Positions 37,366 to 46,513 of a stretch of DNA of 64,000 nt are shown here, piece by piece. This DNA is from Sediminibacterium sp. (GTDB lineage: Bacteria > Bacteroidota > Bacteroidia > Chitinophagales > Chitinophagaceae). A model generated the notes under the pieces. It saw only the letters and a list, made by a program, of their open reading frames with translations. It had not been told where the DNA came from and did no database searches. The translations under genes and the position numbers were made by a program. The stretch covers positions 434,001-498,000 of the forward strand of contig NZ_JAHVAA010000011.1 in the NCBI RefSeq assembly GCF_019264485.1, given 5' to 3'. Position 1 is the first letter of the stretch, and every line of letters begins with the position of its first letter.

Positions 37366-38877
37366 ATGTTATTATTAGGTATAGATGTTGGAACTTCTTC
37401 TGTTAAGGTTTCAGTTGTCGATGCCGCTACACATCAATGTGTGGCATCAGGGCATTACCCGGAAACAGAAGCAGAAATCATCACCCCGCATCCTGGCTGG
37501 GCTGAGCAAAGTCCCGATCAGTGGTGGGAGTATGTAAAACAGGCTATACTAAAATGCAATACCAGCGGTAACTATGATCCACAGGATATTACTGCTATTG
37601 GTATCGCATACCAGATGCATGGATTGGTATTGGTAGATAATGATGGGCATGTGTTGCGTAATGCCATTATCTGGTGCGACAGCCGGGCAGTTGAAACTGG
37701 TAATAAAGCTTTTGACTTCATCGGTCGTGAATATTGTTTAAGCAGGCTGCTCAATTCACCCGGCAATTTTACTGCAAGCAAACTGGCATGGGTAAAGGAG
37801 TACGAGCCGGCTGTTTACGATAAAATACACAAGGTTATGTTACCCGGCGATTTTATTGCCTTTAAAATGACCGGTGATATTACCACCACTAACGCTGCAC
37901 TTTCGGAAGGTATTTTCTGGGACTTTAAGCAGGAAGGACTATCGACAGATATCATGCGTTATTTCGGATTCGATAATGCGCTTATTCCCAATATACAATC
38001 TTTGTTTTCTGCGCATGGTTACCTGAAAGAATCAGTGGCCAGCCGTTTGTCGTTAAAGGCAGGCATACCGGTTGCTTATAAAGCAGGTGATCAACCCAAT
38101 AATGCGCTCTCGTTAAATGTAATGAAGCCGGGTGAAGTAGCTGCAACTGCAGGAACATCGGGCGTTATATATGGTGTGAGTGATGAGCTGGGTTATGATC
38201 CTTATTCCCGTATCAACAGTTTTGCCCATGTAAATCATAGTGAAGCACTCAGGCGAATTGGTATACTGCTTTGCATCAATGGAACAGGTATTTTCAACCG
38301 GTGGATCAAAACCATCACGGGCGGTTCACAATCTTATTCAACACTGAATGAAGCTGCTGCATCCGTACCTGTTGGAGCAGAGGGTTTACTCGCCATACCA
38401 TTTGGCAATGGTGCCGAAAGGATGTTGGATAACCAGATAGTCGGCGCTCACTTTGAACAGATTGATCTGAATATGCATGGCATAGCACATATGGTAAGAG
38501 CAGTACAGGAAGGCATTGCTTTTTCTTTCCGTTATGGTCTCGATATCATGCGGGAGAATGGAATGAACCCACAGGTAGTACGTGCATCAAGGGCCAATCT
38601 CTTTCTGAGTGATGTATTTGCAAAAGCATTCGCTGGTGTGAATCAGGTATCTGTTGAGTTTTATGACGGAGATGGAAGTTACGGTGCAGCCATAGGAGCA
38701 GGAATGGGAGCCGGCATTTTTTCCAGTGCCGCTGAAGCTGCTGCAGGGAGAAAGCCCCTTGGTAATATTACTCCGTCTAATGTGGGTTTATATGAAGAAC
38801 GTTATGCAGCATGGAAAGAATCATTACAAACAAGAATTGAAATGCTGAAAAGCCATGAACCCGTTTCAGTAAGTTAA
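37366..38877 (+). CDS. xylB: Xylulokinase
   Basis: FGGY-family sugar kinase of 503 residues that phosphorylates D-xylulose to xylulose 5-phosphate. The ATP-binding start is [14 protein letters not shown]. The substrate-region MHGLV (XylB uses Met-His-Gly) and [12 protein letters not shown] are xylulokinase-specific. The probable catalytic Asp242 lies in [12 protein letters not shown], and the C-terminal actin-like half has the glycine-rich end ([16 protein letters not shown]). The gene is followed 37 bases later by xylA. Its upstream region carries the O2 operator, the structured RNA candidate and a terminator, so expression may depend on read-through or on a promoter after 37170. Confidence 0.96.
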   Translation: MLLLGIDVGTSSVKVSVVDAATHQCVASGHYPETEAEIITPHPGWAEQSPDQWWEYVKQAILKCNTSGNYDPQDITAIGIAYQMHGLVLVDNDGHVLRNAIIWCDSRAVETGNKAFDFIGREYCLSRLLNSPGNFTASKLAWVKEYEPAVYDKIHKVMLPGDFIAFKMTGDITTTNAALSEGIFWDFKQEGLSTDIMRYFGFDNALIPNIQSLFSAHGYLKESVASRLSLKAGIPVAYKAGDQPNNALSLNVMKPGEVAATAGTSGVIYGVSDELGYDPYSRINSFAHVNHSEALRRIGILLCINGTGIFNRWIKTITGGSQSYSTLNEAAASVPVGAEGLLAIPFGNGAERMLDNQIVGAHFEQIDLNMHGIAHMVRAVQEGIAFSFRYGLDIMRENGMNPQVVRASRANLFLSDVFAKAFAGVNQVSVEFYDGDGSYGAAIGAGMGAGIFSSAAEAAAGRKPLGNITPSNVGLYEERYAAWKESLQTRIEMLKSHEPVSVS

Positions 38878-38914
38878 AAATATCTTTATTGTATCATACA
38901 CTTATTTAAGAATT

Positions 38915-40243
38915 ATGTCAATCGTATTAGGTCAACAAGAGTATTTTAAAGGCATCGGCCAGATCAGGTATGAGGGTGTGGAATCTGATAACCCGCTCGC
39001 ATATCGCTGGTACGACGAAAATAAAGTGGTATCCGGAAAAACCATGAAAGAATGGCTGCGTTTTGCCTGTGCTTACTGGCACAGCTTCTGCGGCAGTGGT
39101 GCAGATCCCTTTGGTGAACCCACACATATTTTTCCATGGGACAAGAAAACAGATGCTGTTGAAAGAGCAAAAGATAAAGCTGATGCGGCATTTGAATTCA
39201 TGACCAAACTGGGTCTTCCTTTTTATTGCTTTCATGATGTAGATGCAGTTGATTTCGGGAATGATGTAGCAGAAAATGAAAGAAGACTGCAAGCCATCAG
39301 CGAATACTTTGCCGAAAAACAAAAAGCAAGCGGTATACAACTCTTATGGGGAACGGCTAACCTGTTTTCCAACAGACGATATATGAATGGTGCGGCTACC
39401 AATCCCGATTTTCATGTGCTGGCACATGGCGGGGCACAGGTAAAAGCTGCACTAGATGCCACTATTTCATTGGGTGGACAAAACTATGTGTTCTGGGGCG
39501 GACGTGAAGGATATATGAGTTTGCTGAATACCGATATGAAACGCGAGAAAGAACACCTGGCACGCTTTCTTCATACGGCTAAAGACTATGCGCGTAAACA
39601 GGGCTTTAAAGGCACATTTTTTATTGAGCCCAAACCCTGTGAACCCAGTAAACATCAGTATGATTATGACAGTGAAACCGTGATTGGTTTTTTACGTCAG
39701 TTTGATTTGTTGAACGATTTTAAACTGAACATTGAAGTAAACCACGCAACGCTGGCCGGACATACATTCCAGCATGAATTGCAAATTGCGGCCGATACAG
39801 GCACATTGGGATCTATTGATGCCAACCGCGGCGATTACCAGAATGGATGGGATACTGATCAGTTCCCCAATAATATAAACGAACTCACCGAAGCAATGCT
39901 GGTTATTGTAGAAGCCGGCGGTTTTGCAGGTGGTGGTATTAATTTCGACGCGAAAATCCGCAGAAACAGTACTGATTCAGCAGACCTCTTCCATGCGCAT
40001 ATTGGCGGTATCGATACATTTGCACGTTCATTGGTAGTGGCAGATAAAGTATTGAACCTGTCTGATTACAAGAAAATCAGAACAGAAAGATATAGTTCCT
40101 TCGATAGCGGAAAAGGGAAAGAGTTTGAAGCAGGTAAACTGAGCCTCGAAGACCTCCGGAACTATGCAGTAGAGCAGGGTGAACCCGCAATGAGAAGTGG
40201 CAGACAGGAATACCTGGAGAACCTGATTAACCGTTATATCTGA
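38915..40243 (+). CDS. xylA: Xylose isomerase
   Basis: 442-residue metal-dependent isomerase converting D-xylose to D-xylulose, class II length. Catalytic His107 and Asp110 are in [10 protein letters not shown]. Metal ligands lie in [18 protein letters not shown] and [17 protein letters not shown] (about 235-275), with [17 protein letters not shown] (about 308-324) further on. It is cytoplasmic. It follows xylB in one operon and is closed by a terminator at 40276-40316. Confidence 0.98.
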   Translation: MSIVLGQQEYFKGIGQIRYEGVESDNPLAYRWYDENKVVSGKTMKEWLRFACAYWHSFCGSGADPFGEPTHIFPWDKKTDAVERAKDKADAAFEFMTKLGLPFYCFHDVDAVDFGNDVAENERRLQAISEYFAEKQKASGIQLLWGTANLFSNRRYMNGAATNPDFHVLAHGGAQVKAALDATISLGGQNYVFWGGREGYMSLLNTDMKREKEHLARFLHTAKDYARKQGFKGTFFIEPKPCEPSKHQYDYDSETVIGFLRQFDLLNDFKLNIEVNHATLAGHTFQHELQIAADTGTLGSIDANRGDYQNGWDTDQFPNNINELTEAMLVIVEAGGFAGGGINFDAKIRRNSTDSADLFHAHIGGIDTFARSLVVADKVLNLSDYKKIRTERYSSFDSGKGKEFEAGKLSLEDLRNYAVEQGEPAMRSGRQEYLENLINRYI

Positions 40244-40275
40244 TTTATATAAACAAATCATAAACCTGACCATGG

Positions 40276-40316
40276 GATGCGGTTTGATGCATAATGCTTC
40301 AGCCGCATCTTTTTTT
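40276..40316 (+). terminator. Probable intrinsic terminator between xylA and uxuA
   Basis: GATGCGG (40276-40282) pairs with CCGCATC (40303-40309), with a 20-base loop and then seven T. The large loop makes it weaker than average. It would lower uxuA expression relative to xylBA. Confidence 0.65.
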
Positions 40317-40333
40317 AAACGTAATTTTATTGT

Positions 40334-41500
40334 ATGTTAATGCATCAGACAATGAGATGGTACGGGCCACAGGATGTGGTGAAACTATCAGATATCAGAC
40401 AGGCAGGTTGTGCCGGAGTAGTTACAGCTTTACATCATATACCGGTAGGAGCTGTATGGACAACCGATGAAATTAAGCAACGTAAAAAACTGATTGAAGA
40501 TGCCGGAATGACCTGGACGGTAGTGGAGAGTTTACCGGTGAGTGAAGATATTAAGAAGCAGAATGGCCAATACCTTGAACATATTGCCAATTATAAAACA
40601 AGTCTGCAAAACCTTGCTGCCTGTGGGATAGAAGTTGTTACGTATAATTTTATGCCCATACTCGACTGGTTAAGAACAGATATTGCCTACACGATGCCTG
40701 ATGGCAGCAAAGCTCTTTATTTTAACAGACTCGGGTTTATTGCATTTGATTTATACCTGCTCAAAAGACCCGGTGCAAAAGAAGAACATAGTTTGACCGA
40801 TCAGGAAGCTGCGGCAGCCTATCTGAATAGCCTGAACAAAGATGAACAGGAGCAATTATTCAGGAACCTCCTGCTGGGTTTGCCCGGAAGCGATGAAGCT
40901 TTTACAGCGCAACAGGTTTTGGATGCATTGGAAAACTATGCAGGTATTAATGCTGATACATTGCGTAAGCACCTTGTTTATTTTTTAAGAGAGGTTGTTC
41001 CAGTTGCTGAAGCCGCTGGTGTAAAAATGGCCATTCATCCGGATGATCCGCCATATCCAGTTTTAGGTTTGCCCAGAATTGTGAGCACTGAAGCAGATGC
41101 TGCTTTCCTGCTCCAGTCTGTTGATTCTCCTGCCAATGGTTTGTGTTTTTGCACAGGATCGTATGGGGCAAGGGCAGACAATGATATTGTTGCTATGCTT
41201 AAACGATTTGGCGACCGTGTTCATTTCCTGCATTTGCGCAATACCAAAAGAGACGCGGAAGGAAATTTTTATGAAGCAGCTCATCTGGCGGGTGATACCG
41301 ATATGTATGCAGTAATTAAAGAAGTATTACAGATACAGCAGCGAAGAAATATTTCAATACCCATGCGCCCCGATCACGGGCACCAGATGCTGGATGATCT
41401 CCAGAAGAAAACCTATCCCGGTTATTCTGCCATTGGCCGTTTGAAAGGACTGGCAGAGTTGAGAGGTGTTGAATATGCGCTTGATAAAATGATGCGTTGA
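40334..41500 (+). CDS. uxuA: Mannonate dehydratase
   Basis: 388-residue UxuA-family enzyme that dehydrates D-mannonate to 2-keto-3-deoxygluconate in the glucuronate branch. The start [28 protein letters not shown] is diagnostic (from residue 7). Later landmarks are [35 protein letters not shown] and [10 protein letters not shown], which hold the metal-binding His, Cys and Asp. It completes the route from glucuronate released by GH67/GH115/CE15 action. Glucuronate isomerase (UxaC) and KDG kinase/aldolase are not in the window. The ATG at 40334 or the one at 40340 may be used. Confidence 0.96.
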   Translation: MLMHQTMRWYGPQDVVKLSDIRQAGCAGVVTALHHIPVGAVWTTDEIKQRKKLIEDAGMTWTVVESLPVSEDIKKQNGQYLEHIANYKTSLQNLAACGIEVVTYNFMPILDWLRTDIAYTMPDGSKALYFNRLGFIAFDLYLLKRPGAKEEHSLTDQEAAAAYLNSLNKDEQEQLFRNLLLGLPGSDEAFTAQQVLDALENYAGINADTLRKHLVYFLREVVPVAEAAGVKMAIHPDDPPYPVLGLPRIVSTEADAAFLLQSVDSPANGLCFCTGSYGARADNDIVAMLKRFGDRVHFLHLRNTKRDAEGNFYEAAHLAGDTDMYAVIKEVLQIQQRRNISIPMRPDHGHQMLDDLQKKTYPGYSAIGRLKGLAELRGVEYALDKMMR

Positions 41501-41531
41501 AAAATCCTGCCGGCTTTGTGTATTTTTATGG

Positions 41532-41738
41532 ATGCGTAACACCACCAAGCTAAAAGCTGTTCTTCAATATTATCATATTGACCTTTCCATGAACGACCAG
41601 GAGTTGATGGTGCTAAACCTCTTTCATAAACAAACCGGTGAAGTCATGACTTTTGAAGATGCATCATACAGCAAACTCATCAGCAAAGCCTATTCGTACA
41701 TGAACAAACAGTTAAAAGAAACCACAAAAAATATATAG
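41532..41738 (+). CDS. Small conserved-looking hypothetical protein (68 aa)
   Basis: A short acidic/basic cytoplasmic protein with no signal or membrane segment: MRNTTKLKAVLQYYHID, then LSMNDQELMVLNLFHKQTG and a C-terminal helix SKLISKAYSYMNKQLKE. It looks like two short helices around a small beta hairpin. It starts 32 bases after uxuA, and its stop touches the following inverted repeat. It is called real because its composition and phase look coding and no larger frame competes. Function unknown. Confidence 0.6.
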   Translation: MRNTTKLKAVLQYYHIDLSMNDQELMVLNLFHKQTGEVMTFEDASYSKLISKAYSYMNKQLKETTKNI

Positions 41739-41739
41739 T

Positions 41740-41847
41740 TCTCTGCGTAAACTCCCTGTTCTCCTTTCTCTGCGGTGGGGTTCCTAACGTCACCCTGACG
41801 AAGGAAGGGCACCGCAGAGAAAGAAGGGCGCAGAGGTTACGCTGAGA
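41740..41847. repeat. Long inverted repeat, copy B of the CTCTGCGG family
   Basis: A roughly 108-bp cruciform. The core TTTCTCTGCGGTG (41765-41777) faces CACCGCAGAGAAA (41810-41822). Outer arms continue with CTCTGCG-type and CGCAGAG-type sequence, and inner TTCCT/AGGAA and CGTCA/TGACG stems close it. It shares its core and outer arms with copy A at 9434-9520. It fills the gap between the small plus-strand gene and the stop codon of the HExxH gene. Confidence 0.85.
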
Positions 41848-42732
41848 TTAATTTCTTCTTGCTGGTCTTACGTTCTTTCCATGATACACATCAGTGGGGA
41901 TTTTATGTCCCCAGTAAACCTCGTCGAGTAAAGCATACAAATCGGGGTCATATGCTTTCAGGTCATCGGGCGACTGTATGCGTTTGTCGCCATCATAAAA
42001 TTCATAGTTCGACCAGAACCACCATTGTGTGCCTTCTGCCCAATACTCAGCAACCGTATTGATGGCATACTGCCCTTTGTACATGCCTTTTTCTTTTGCA
42101 TTTGCATAAGCGGTATTAATGCGTCGCAGCATGGCCGTGTCGGCTACACGCATGGCGCTCATAATATTGTGGCTGAATTCATGCACTAAAATATTTTCAC
42201 CATAGTAACGGGTACCTGCATAGCCTAAAATATTTTCTTCCGCACAGGAAGTTATCGTGCCGCCCATACCACGTGCCCTTCTGTTCCAGTATTCTCTATC
42301 AGTCATGCTGGCAATACCTCCGGGCTTGTCATAGTTTTCTCTTTCACCGGGTGTGAGGCGCCGGTCTTCTCTGGTGGGTTTTTTCCAGTTGCTTCTTTCC
42401 GGTAAATCGGTTTCCATTTCTGTTTCTGCCATGATCAATAAACGTGCACCCTGCTTTACCAGGGCTGCACGGATATCGGTACGTTTCAACAACATGTAAT
42501 TGATGATATCTCTGGCAACCAGTAAAGCATCATCTGGTACTTTATGAGAAGACACAACGGGGATGCCGAATGCATCGGTGTATTTTTTATAAAAAGTATC
42601 AAGTTTTAATTCGGCTGGAGGAGTGGAAATAACGGCTGAAGAAAAACTTTGAACAATTTTTTGTCTGCCGGTCTGAGCACTGGTTACAATGATCGAAAAT
42701 AAACAGCAGGCTGATAAGCATATACGCAGCAT
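41848..42732 (-). CDS. Exported HExxH metallopeptidase-like protein
   Basis: 294 residues with a signal peptide (ending IVTSAQ, about 20). His184-Glu185-x-x-His188 in LVHEFSHNI is a gluzincin zinc motif, and Glu229/Glu233 in TVAEYWAEGTQWWF, about 41-45 residues later, could be the third ligand. The order resembles the lethal-factor/Pro-Pro-endopeptidase-like group, but the family is not certain. Substrate unknown. The gene stands alone on the minus strand after copy B of the inverted repeat and before dapA. Confidence 0.65.
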   Translation of the reverse strand: MLRICLSACCLFSIIVTSAQTGRQKIVQSFSSAVISTPPAELKLDTFYKKYTDAFGIPVVSSHKVPDDALLVARDIINYMLLKRTDIRAALVKQGARLLIMAETEMETDLPERSNWKKPTREDRRLTPGERENYDKPGGIASMTDREYWNRRARGMGGTITSCAEENILGYAGTRYYGENILVHEFSHNIMSAMRVADTAMLRRINTAYANAKEKGMYKGQYAINTVAEYWAEGTQWWFWSNYEFYDGDKRIQSPDDLKAYDPDLYALLDEVYWGHKIPTDVYHGKNVRPARRN

Positions 42733-42867
42733 GATACAATGGTTTAATTGGTCGTACTACAAAATACTCAGTCGCTGCAAGCACGAACTGTTGCAGATTA
42801 ACCGATTGTTCGCAATTTTTGACGCATAGGCCAAACATTACCCATAAACGGTCAGCAGGAAGATATT

Positions 42868-43749
42868 TTACTTGGCTAAGTACTGTTTAACAGACTGGTG
42901 CAATCCACTGCTCAAAGGCACAACAGGTAAACGCACTTCATTTTCAATCAAACCCTGTTCAAACATAAAGGCTTTTACACCTGATGGATTATTTTCAGCA
43001 AACATCAGATCATATGCTTTTAATAAAGGATCGTTGAGTTGCTTGGCTGTTGTAAAGTCATGTTTCAATGCCGCACGAACCATATCGGAGAATTGTTTAG
43101 GGAATGCATTGGCTGCCACGCTGATAACGCCATTCATACCACAGGCAATCTGTGCCATGGCCAGCGCATCATCACCACTCACCACCAGAAAATCGGCGGG
43201 TTTGTCGCGTAGAATTTCCATACATTGAACCATATCGCCACTGGCTTCTTTCATACCGGCAATATTGGCTACTTCATGTGCAAGGCGAAGGGTAGTAGAA
43301 GCGCTCATATTGCGCCCCGTTCTTCCCGGAACATTGTATAAGATAACGGGTTTTGGAGAGGCTTCGGCCACCGCTTTATAATGTTGAAAAATGCCTTCCT
43401 GCGAAGGTTTGTTATAATAAGGTGCGGCACTTAATACCGCAGCAGCTTTGTCTAAAGGAAAATAACCGAGGTCTTTCACTACTTCATGGGTGCTGTTACC
43501 ACCAACACCTACTACTACAGGTACACGGCCTGCTACTTTCTCAAAAGTATAGTTTACAATGTCTTTCTTCTCCTGTTTCTCAAGGGTAGGGGTTTCGCCT
43601 GTTGTTCCCAAAGTAATGAGGTATTCTACCCCGCCACCAATCATGGCATCGATTACTTTTCCCAGTGCATCAAAATCTACACTAAGGTCTTTTTTAAAAG
43701 GTGTTACCAATGCTACACCCGTTCCTCTCAATTGTGTTTCTAAAGACAT
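42868..43749 (-). CDS. dapA: 4-hydroxy-tetrahydrodipicolinate synthase
   Basis: 293-residue DapA, first committed enzyme of lysine/diaminopimelate synthesis, condensing pyruvate with aspartate semialdehyde. Thr-Thr of TLGTTGETPTL (49-50), Tyr138 in ILYNVPGRTGRN and the Schiff-base Lys167 in AGMKEASGD are all present. The ATG at 43749 is preferred to a TTG six bases earlier. It is cytoplasmic. accA lies upstream on the same strand, separated by a 7-bp-period array. Confidence 0.97.
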   Translation of the reverse strand: MSLETQLRGTGVALVTPFKKDLSVDFDALGKVIDAMIGGGVEYLITLGTTGETPTLEKQEKKDIVNYTFEKVAGRVPVVVGVGGNSTHEVVKDLGYFPLDKAAAVLSAAPYYNKPSQEGIFQHYKAVAEASPKPVILYNVPGRTGRNMSASTTLRLAHEVANIAGMKEASGDMVQCMEILRDKPADFLVVSGDDALAMAQIACGMNGVISVAANAFPKQFSDMVRAALKHDFTTAKQLNDPLLKAYDLMFAENNPSGVKAFMFEQGLIENEVRLPVVPLSSGLHQSVKQYLAK

Positions 43750-43780
43750 TATCAAGACTCTTTTAAATGATATAACCTAC

Positions 43781-43808
43781 TTTCTTATTTCTTATTCTTT
43801 ATTCCTTA
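43781..43808. repeat. Heptamer array between accA and dapA
   Basis: Four 7-bp units: TTTCTTA, TTTCTTA, TTCTTTA, TTCCTTA. Units are variants at an exact 7-base period; the reverse complement resembles the array at 63166-63200. Confidence 0.7.
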
Positions 43809-43818
43809 TTGGACATTT

Positions 43819-44796
43819 TTATACCGCTTCTTCCCAGAATCCCATCTTACCATATTTCTCAATACGGTTGTTGATACGCTCGGTTGGGTTGATGCTTCTG
43901 ATCTCATTCAGGGTTTTGATGAGATAAGATTTCAGGATATCAGCTGCTTCGGCATAATCCCAATGTGCACCTCCTAATGGTTCGTGTACAATTTCATCTA
44001 CTAATCCAAATCCTTTCATATCTGTAGCCGTGAGACGTAATTGTTCAGCCGCTGTTTCTTTTTTATCCCAACTGCGCCAGAGGATGGAGCTGCAACTTTC
44101 CGGAGAGATAACAGTGTACCAGGTATTTTCCATCATCAGCACTTTATCGCCTACACCAATACCCAATGCGCCACCGGAAGCACCTTCGCCAATAATTACA
44201 ACGATCACCGGCACTTTCAGGCGAATCATTTCATAAATATTACGGGCAATGGCTTCACCCTGTCCACGTTCTTCTGCTTCCAGTCCTGGGAAGGCACCGG
44301 GTGTATCTACGAGACAAACAATGGGTTTATTGAATTTTTCGGCCAGACGCATTAAACGTAAAGCTTTGCGGTAACCTTCAGGATTGGCCATACCAAAATT
44401 GCGCAACTGGCGCAGTTTGGTATTGGTACCTTTCTGCTGACCAATAAACATCACGGTCTCACCATCGAGTTTGGCAAAACCGCCCACCATGGCTTTATCG
44501 TCTTTAAAATTGCGGTCGCCATGGAGCTCCACAAAATCGGTACACATTTTATCGATGTACTTGAGTGTATAGGGTCTGTCTGGATGACGGCTCAGTTGCA
44601 CACGCTGCCAGGGAGTAAGGTGTCTGGTGATCTCTTTTCTTTTTTCAAGGATAGAGTCTTCCAGTTGCTGAATGGTAGCTGTATAATCTATTTTAGGGTT
44701 CTTTTCGGCGAGTTTTCTGGTATCCTCAATTTGTTCGTACAGTTCCTTGATAGGGTTCTCAAAATCAAGGAATTGTCTGTTTGGGTATTGGGGCAT
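43819..44796 (-). CDS. accA: Acetyl-CoA carboxylase carboxyltransferase subunit alpha
   Basis: 325-residue AccA. The N-terminal helices ([17 protein letters not shown]) are followed by the crotonase-fold carboxyltransferase domain with [40 protein letters not shown], the oxyanion region [15 protein letters not shown] and [18 protein letters not shown], all typical. It transfers the carboxyl from biotin to acetyl-CoA in fatty acid synthesis, together with AccD, which is not in the window. It is cytoplasmic and constitutive housekeeping. Confidence 0.97.
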   Translation of the reverse strand: MPQYPNRQFLDFENPIKELYEQIEDTRKLAEKNPKIDYTATIQQLEDSILEKRKEITRHLTPWQRVQLSRHPDRPYTLKYIDKMCTDFVELHGDRNFKDDKAMVGGFAKLDGETVMFIGQQKGTNTKLRQLRNFGMANPEGYRKALRLMRLAEKFNKPIVCLVDTPGAFPGLEAEERGQGEAIARNIYEMIRLKVPVIVVIIGEGASGGALGIGVGDKVLMMENTWYTVISPESCSSILWRSWDKKETAAEQLRLTATDMKGFGLVDEIVHEPLGGAHWDYAEAADILKSYLIKTLNEIRSINPTERINNRIEKYGKMGFWEEAV

Positions 44797-44945
44797 AATG
44801 ATCGTTTAGAACGGTAAAATTAGGGGTTCAGATTTTTTCCTGAAAAGATTTGTTTATGAAAAGTCTTTACCCTTATCTTTGCCGTCCCGAAAACGGACTG
44901 AAAGGGATGTTTTTAGGATGATTTAACTGGTTTCCCAGTAATCAC

Positions 44946-45019
44946 GGATCGGTAGTTCAGTTGGTTAGAATGCCGCCCTGTCACGGCGGAGGTCGCGGGT
45001 TCGAGTCCCGTCCGGTCCG
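44946..45019 (+). tRNA. tRNA-Asp (anticodon GTC)
   Basis: All arms fold. Acceptor GGATCGG pairs with CCGGTCC (one T/G), the D arm is GTTC/GAAT, the anticodon stem CCGCC/GGCGG encloses loop CTGTCAC with GTC at 44980-44982, and the T arm is GCGGG/CCCGT around TTCGAGT. The discriminator is G. CCA is not encoded. A terminator follows at once. Confidence 0.97.
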
Positions 45020-45021
45020 CA

Positions 45022-45055
45022 GAAAGTCTCAGCTACAAAAGCTGGGACTTTTTTG
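45022..45055 (+). terminator. Intrinsic terminator of tRNA-Asp
   Basis: AAGTCTCAGCT (45024-45034), a five-base loop, and AGCTGGGACTT (45040-45050) form an 11-bp stem with one wobble, followed by T residues. Confidence 0.88.
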
Positions 45056-45082
45056 TTTATGGCATAATATGTCTGTATCCTG

Positions 45083-45118
45083 CAAAGCCTCACATTTCTG
45101 TGAGGCTTTGTTGTTTTT
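45083..45118 (+). terminator. Second intrinsic terminator
   Basis: CAAAGCCTCAC (45083-45093), loop ATTTCT and GTGAGGCTTTG (45100-45110) form a perfect 11-bp stem before a T-rich tail. It backs up the tRNA terminator. Confidence 0.85.
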
Positions 45119-45155
45119 AGGTGAATCGTCTTTGAGACCAACACCCCATTCCCTG

Positions 45156-45175
45156 CACCGGATTTCAATCCGGTG
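45156..45175. repeat. Short perfect hairpin upstream of the HGSNAT-like gene
   Basis: CACCGGATT and AATCCGGTG are exact reverse complements around a two-base centre. There is no T-tract. It could be an operator or leader hairpin about 50 bases upstream of the next start codon. Confidence 0.5.
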
Positions 45176-45227
45176 GAGAATGGTAGCGAATAATTTTTAA
45201 TTCGTATCTTTTCCTCAAACCCTTCCC

Positions 45228-46409
45228 ATGACCAACAACCTGACTGCCGAAAAATGGAGAATATCTTCTATTGATATCCTCCGTGGGCTGGTAATGATCA
45301 TCATGGCACTCGACCATGTACGCGACTTCTTTCATATCTCTGCCATGGTTGAAGACCCTGCCAATCCGGCCACTACAACACCCGTACTGTTTTTTACACG
45401 ATGGATTACACATTATTGTGCGCCCATTTTTGTGTTCCTATCAGGTACTTCCGCTTTTTTATCCGGACAAAAGAAGACCAAGAAAGAATTGTCTTCCTTC
45501 CTGCTCAAACGAGGGCTGTTTTTGATGGTGTTGGAAATTGTTGTCGTCAATTTTATCATTGTATTTGATCCCCTATACCGTTTTATATTCTTTCAGGTAA
45601 TTTGGGTCATCGGATTATCGATGGTACTCTTATCTTTTCTGATCTATCTGCCACTGCGTGTGCTATTCATTATTGGTATCGTAATGGTTGCCGGGCATAA
45701 TATGCTCGATGGTTTCAATTACAATAACATGAATGAAATTCCTTTCTGGCATGCATTCTTTCACCAGCAGATGTTTACCAGTTATGCAGAAGGAAGATTT
45801 TTTGCTGTGTTATATCCGTTGATACCCTGGCCGGGAGTAATGTTGCTGGGTTATTGCATGGGGGCATGGTATGTAAAAGAATTTGATGCAGCCAAACGCA
45901 AACGTTTATTACTTGGTTGGGGACTTACTACCATCGCCGCTTTCTTTATACTCCGCTGGGTGAATGTGTATGGCGATCTGGTGCCATGGTCTACCCAGAA
46001 AGATAATACCATGACCATTATTTCTTTTTTCAATGTTACCAAATACCCGCCATCTTTGTTGTATTTGTGTATGACTTTAGGCCCTGCTTTATTATTACTC
46101 ATCTGGCTTGAAAAAGTAAAAGCCGGTTGGACAAATGTGGTAAGCGTTTATGGTCGTGTACCGATGTTTTATTATCTCTTACACTTCTTTACTATTCATG
46201 TGCTTTGTATTGTTGCTTTCTTCGCTGTAGGAAGACCATTAAGTGATATGGCAGCCGGTAATTTTGCATTCCGACCCAATGATTTTGGATTCACTTTACC
46301 AATAGTATACCTGATATGGATTGCTGTAGTAGCAGGTCTTTATCCGTTGTGTAAACGATATGATACATTCAAGCAACATAATAAAAGATGGTGGACGGGG
46401 TATTTATGA
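45228..46409 (+). CDS. HGSNAT-like (DUF1624) integral membrane acyltransferase
   Basis: 393 residues with about ten hydrophobic segments. The start RISSIDILRGLVMIIMALDHVRDFF matches the heparan-alpha-glucosaminide N-acetyltransferase catalytic family: the conserved Arg-Gly of DILRG and the catalytic-type His of LDHVRDF. The following loop WITHYCAPIFVFLSGTSAF is also a family landmark. Such bacterial proteins are thought to transfer acyl groups across the inner membrane to glycans, but no bacterial substrate is known to me. It is monocistronic and convergent with mutS. Confidence 0.82.
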   Translation: MTNNLTAEKWRISSIDILRGLVMIIMALDHVRDFFHISAMVEDPANPATTTPVLFFTRWITHYCAPIFVFLSGTSAFLSGQKKTKKELSSFLLKRGLFLMVLEIVVVNFIIVFDPLYRFIFFQVIWVIGLSMVLLSFLIYLPLRVLFIIGIVMVAGHNMLDGFNYNNMNEIPFWHAFFHQQMFTSYAEGRFFAVLYPLIPWPGVMLLGYCMGAWYVKEFDAAKRKRLLLGWGLTTIAAFFILRWVNVYGDLVPWSTQKDNTMTIISFFNVTKYPPSLLYLCMTLGPALLLLIWLEKVKAGWTNVVSVYGRVPMFYYLLHFFTIHVLCIVAFFAVGRPLSDMAAGNFAFRPNDFGFTLPIVYLIWIAVVAGLYPLCKRYDTFKQHNKRWWTGYL

Positions 46410-46414
46410 GTTTA

Positions 46415-46513
46415 AGTCAAAAGTGAAAAGGCAAAAGTCAAATAGTGAGTAGTGAGCAGTCAGTAGTGAGTGAATTATTTTATACTCACTATTCACTACT
46501 CACTATTCACTAC
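46415..46513. repeat. Inverted pair of heptamer arrays between convergent genes
   Basis: Array 1 (46415-46470) is eight units: AGTCAAA, AGTGAAA, AGGCAAA, AGTCAAA, TAGTGAG, TAGTGAG, CAGTCAG, TAGTGAG. Array 2 (46483-46510) is TACTCAC, TATTCAC, TACTCAC, TATTCAC, running into TACTTCAG, which contains the mutS stop codon. The two arrays are largely complementary and could fold into a long hairpin between the HGSNAT-like gene and mutS. Confidence 0.85.

Noticed and set aside
38927-39340. 137-codon minus-strand frame
   Set aside because: Antisense to xylA.
9434-41847. Composite transposon reading of the region between the two inverted repeats
   Set aside because: No transposase, integrase or target-site duplication is visible, so only shared repeat borders are reported.
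44965-45168. Minus-strand frame with the peptide GPDGTRTRDLRRDRAAF
   Set aside because: It is the antisense of tRNA-Asp, a well-known source of false protein annotations.
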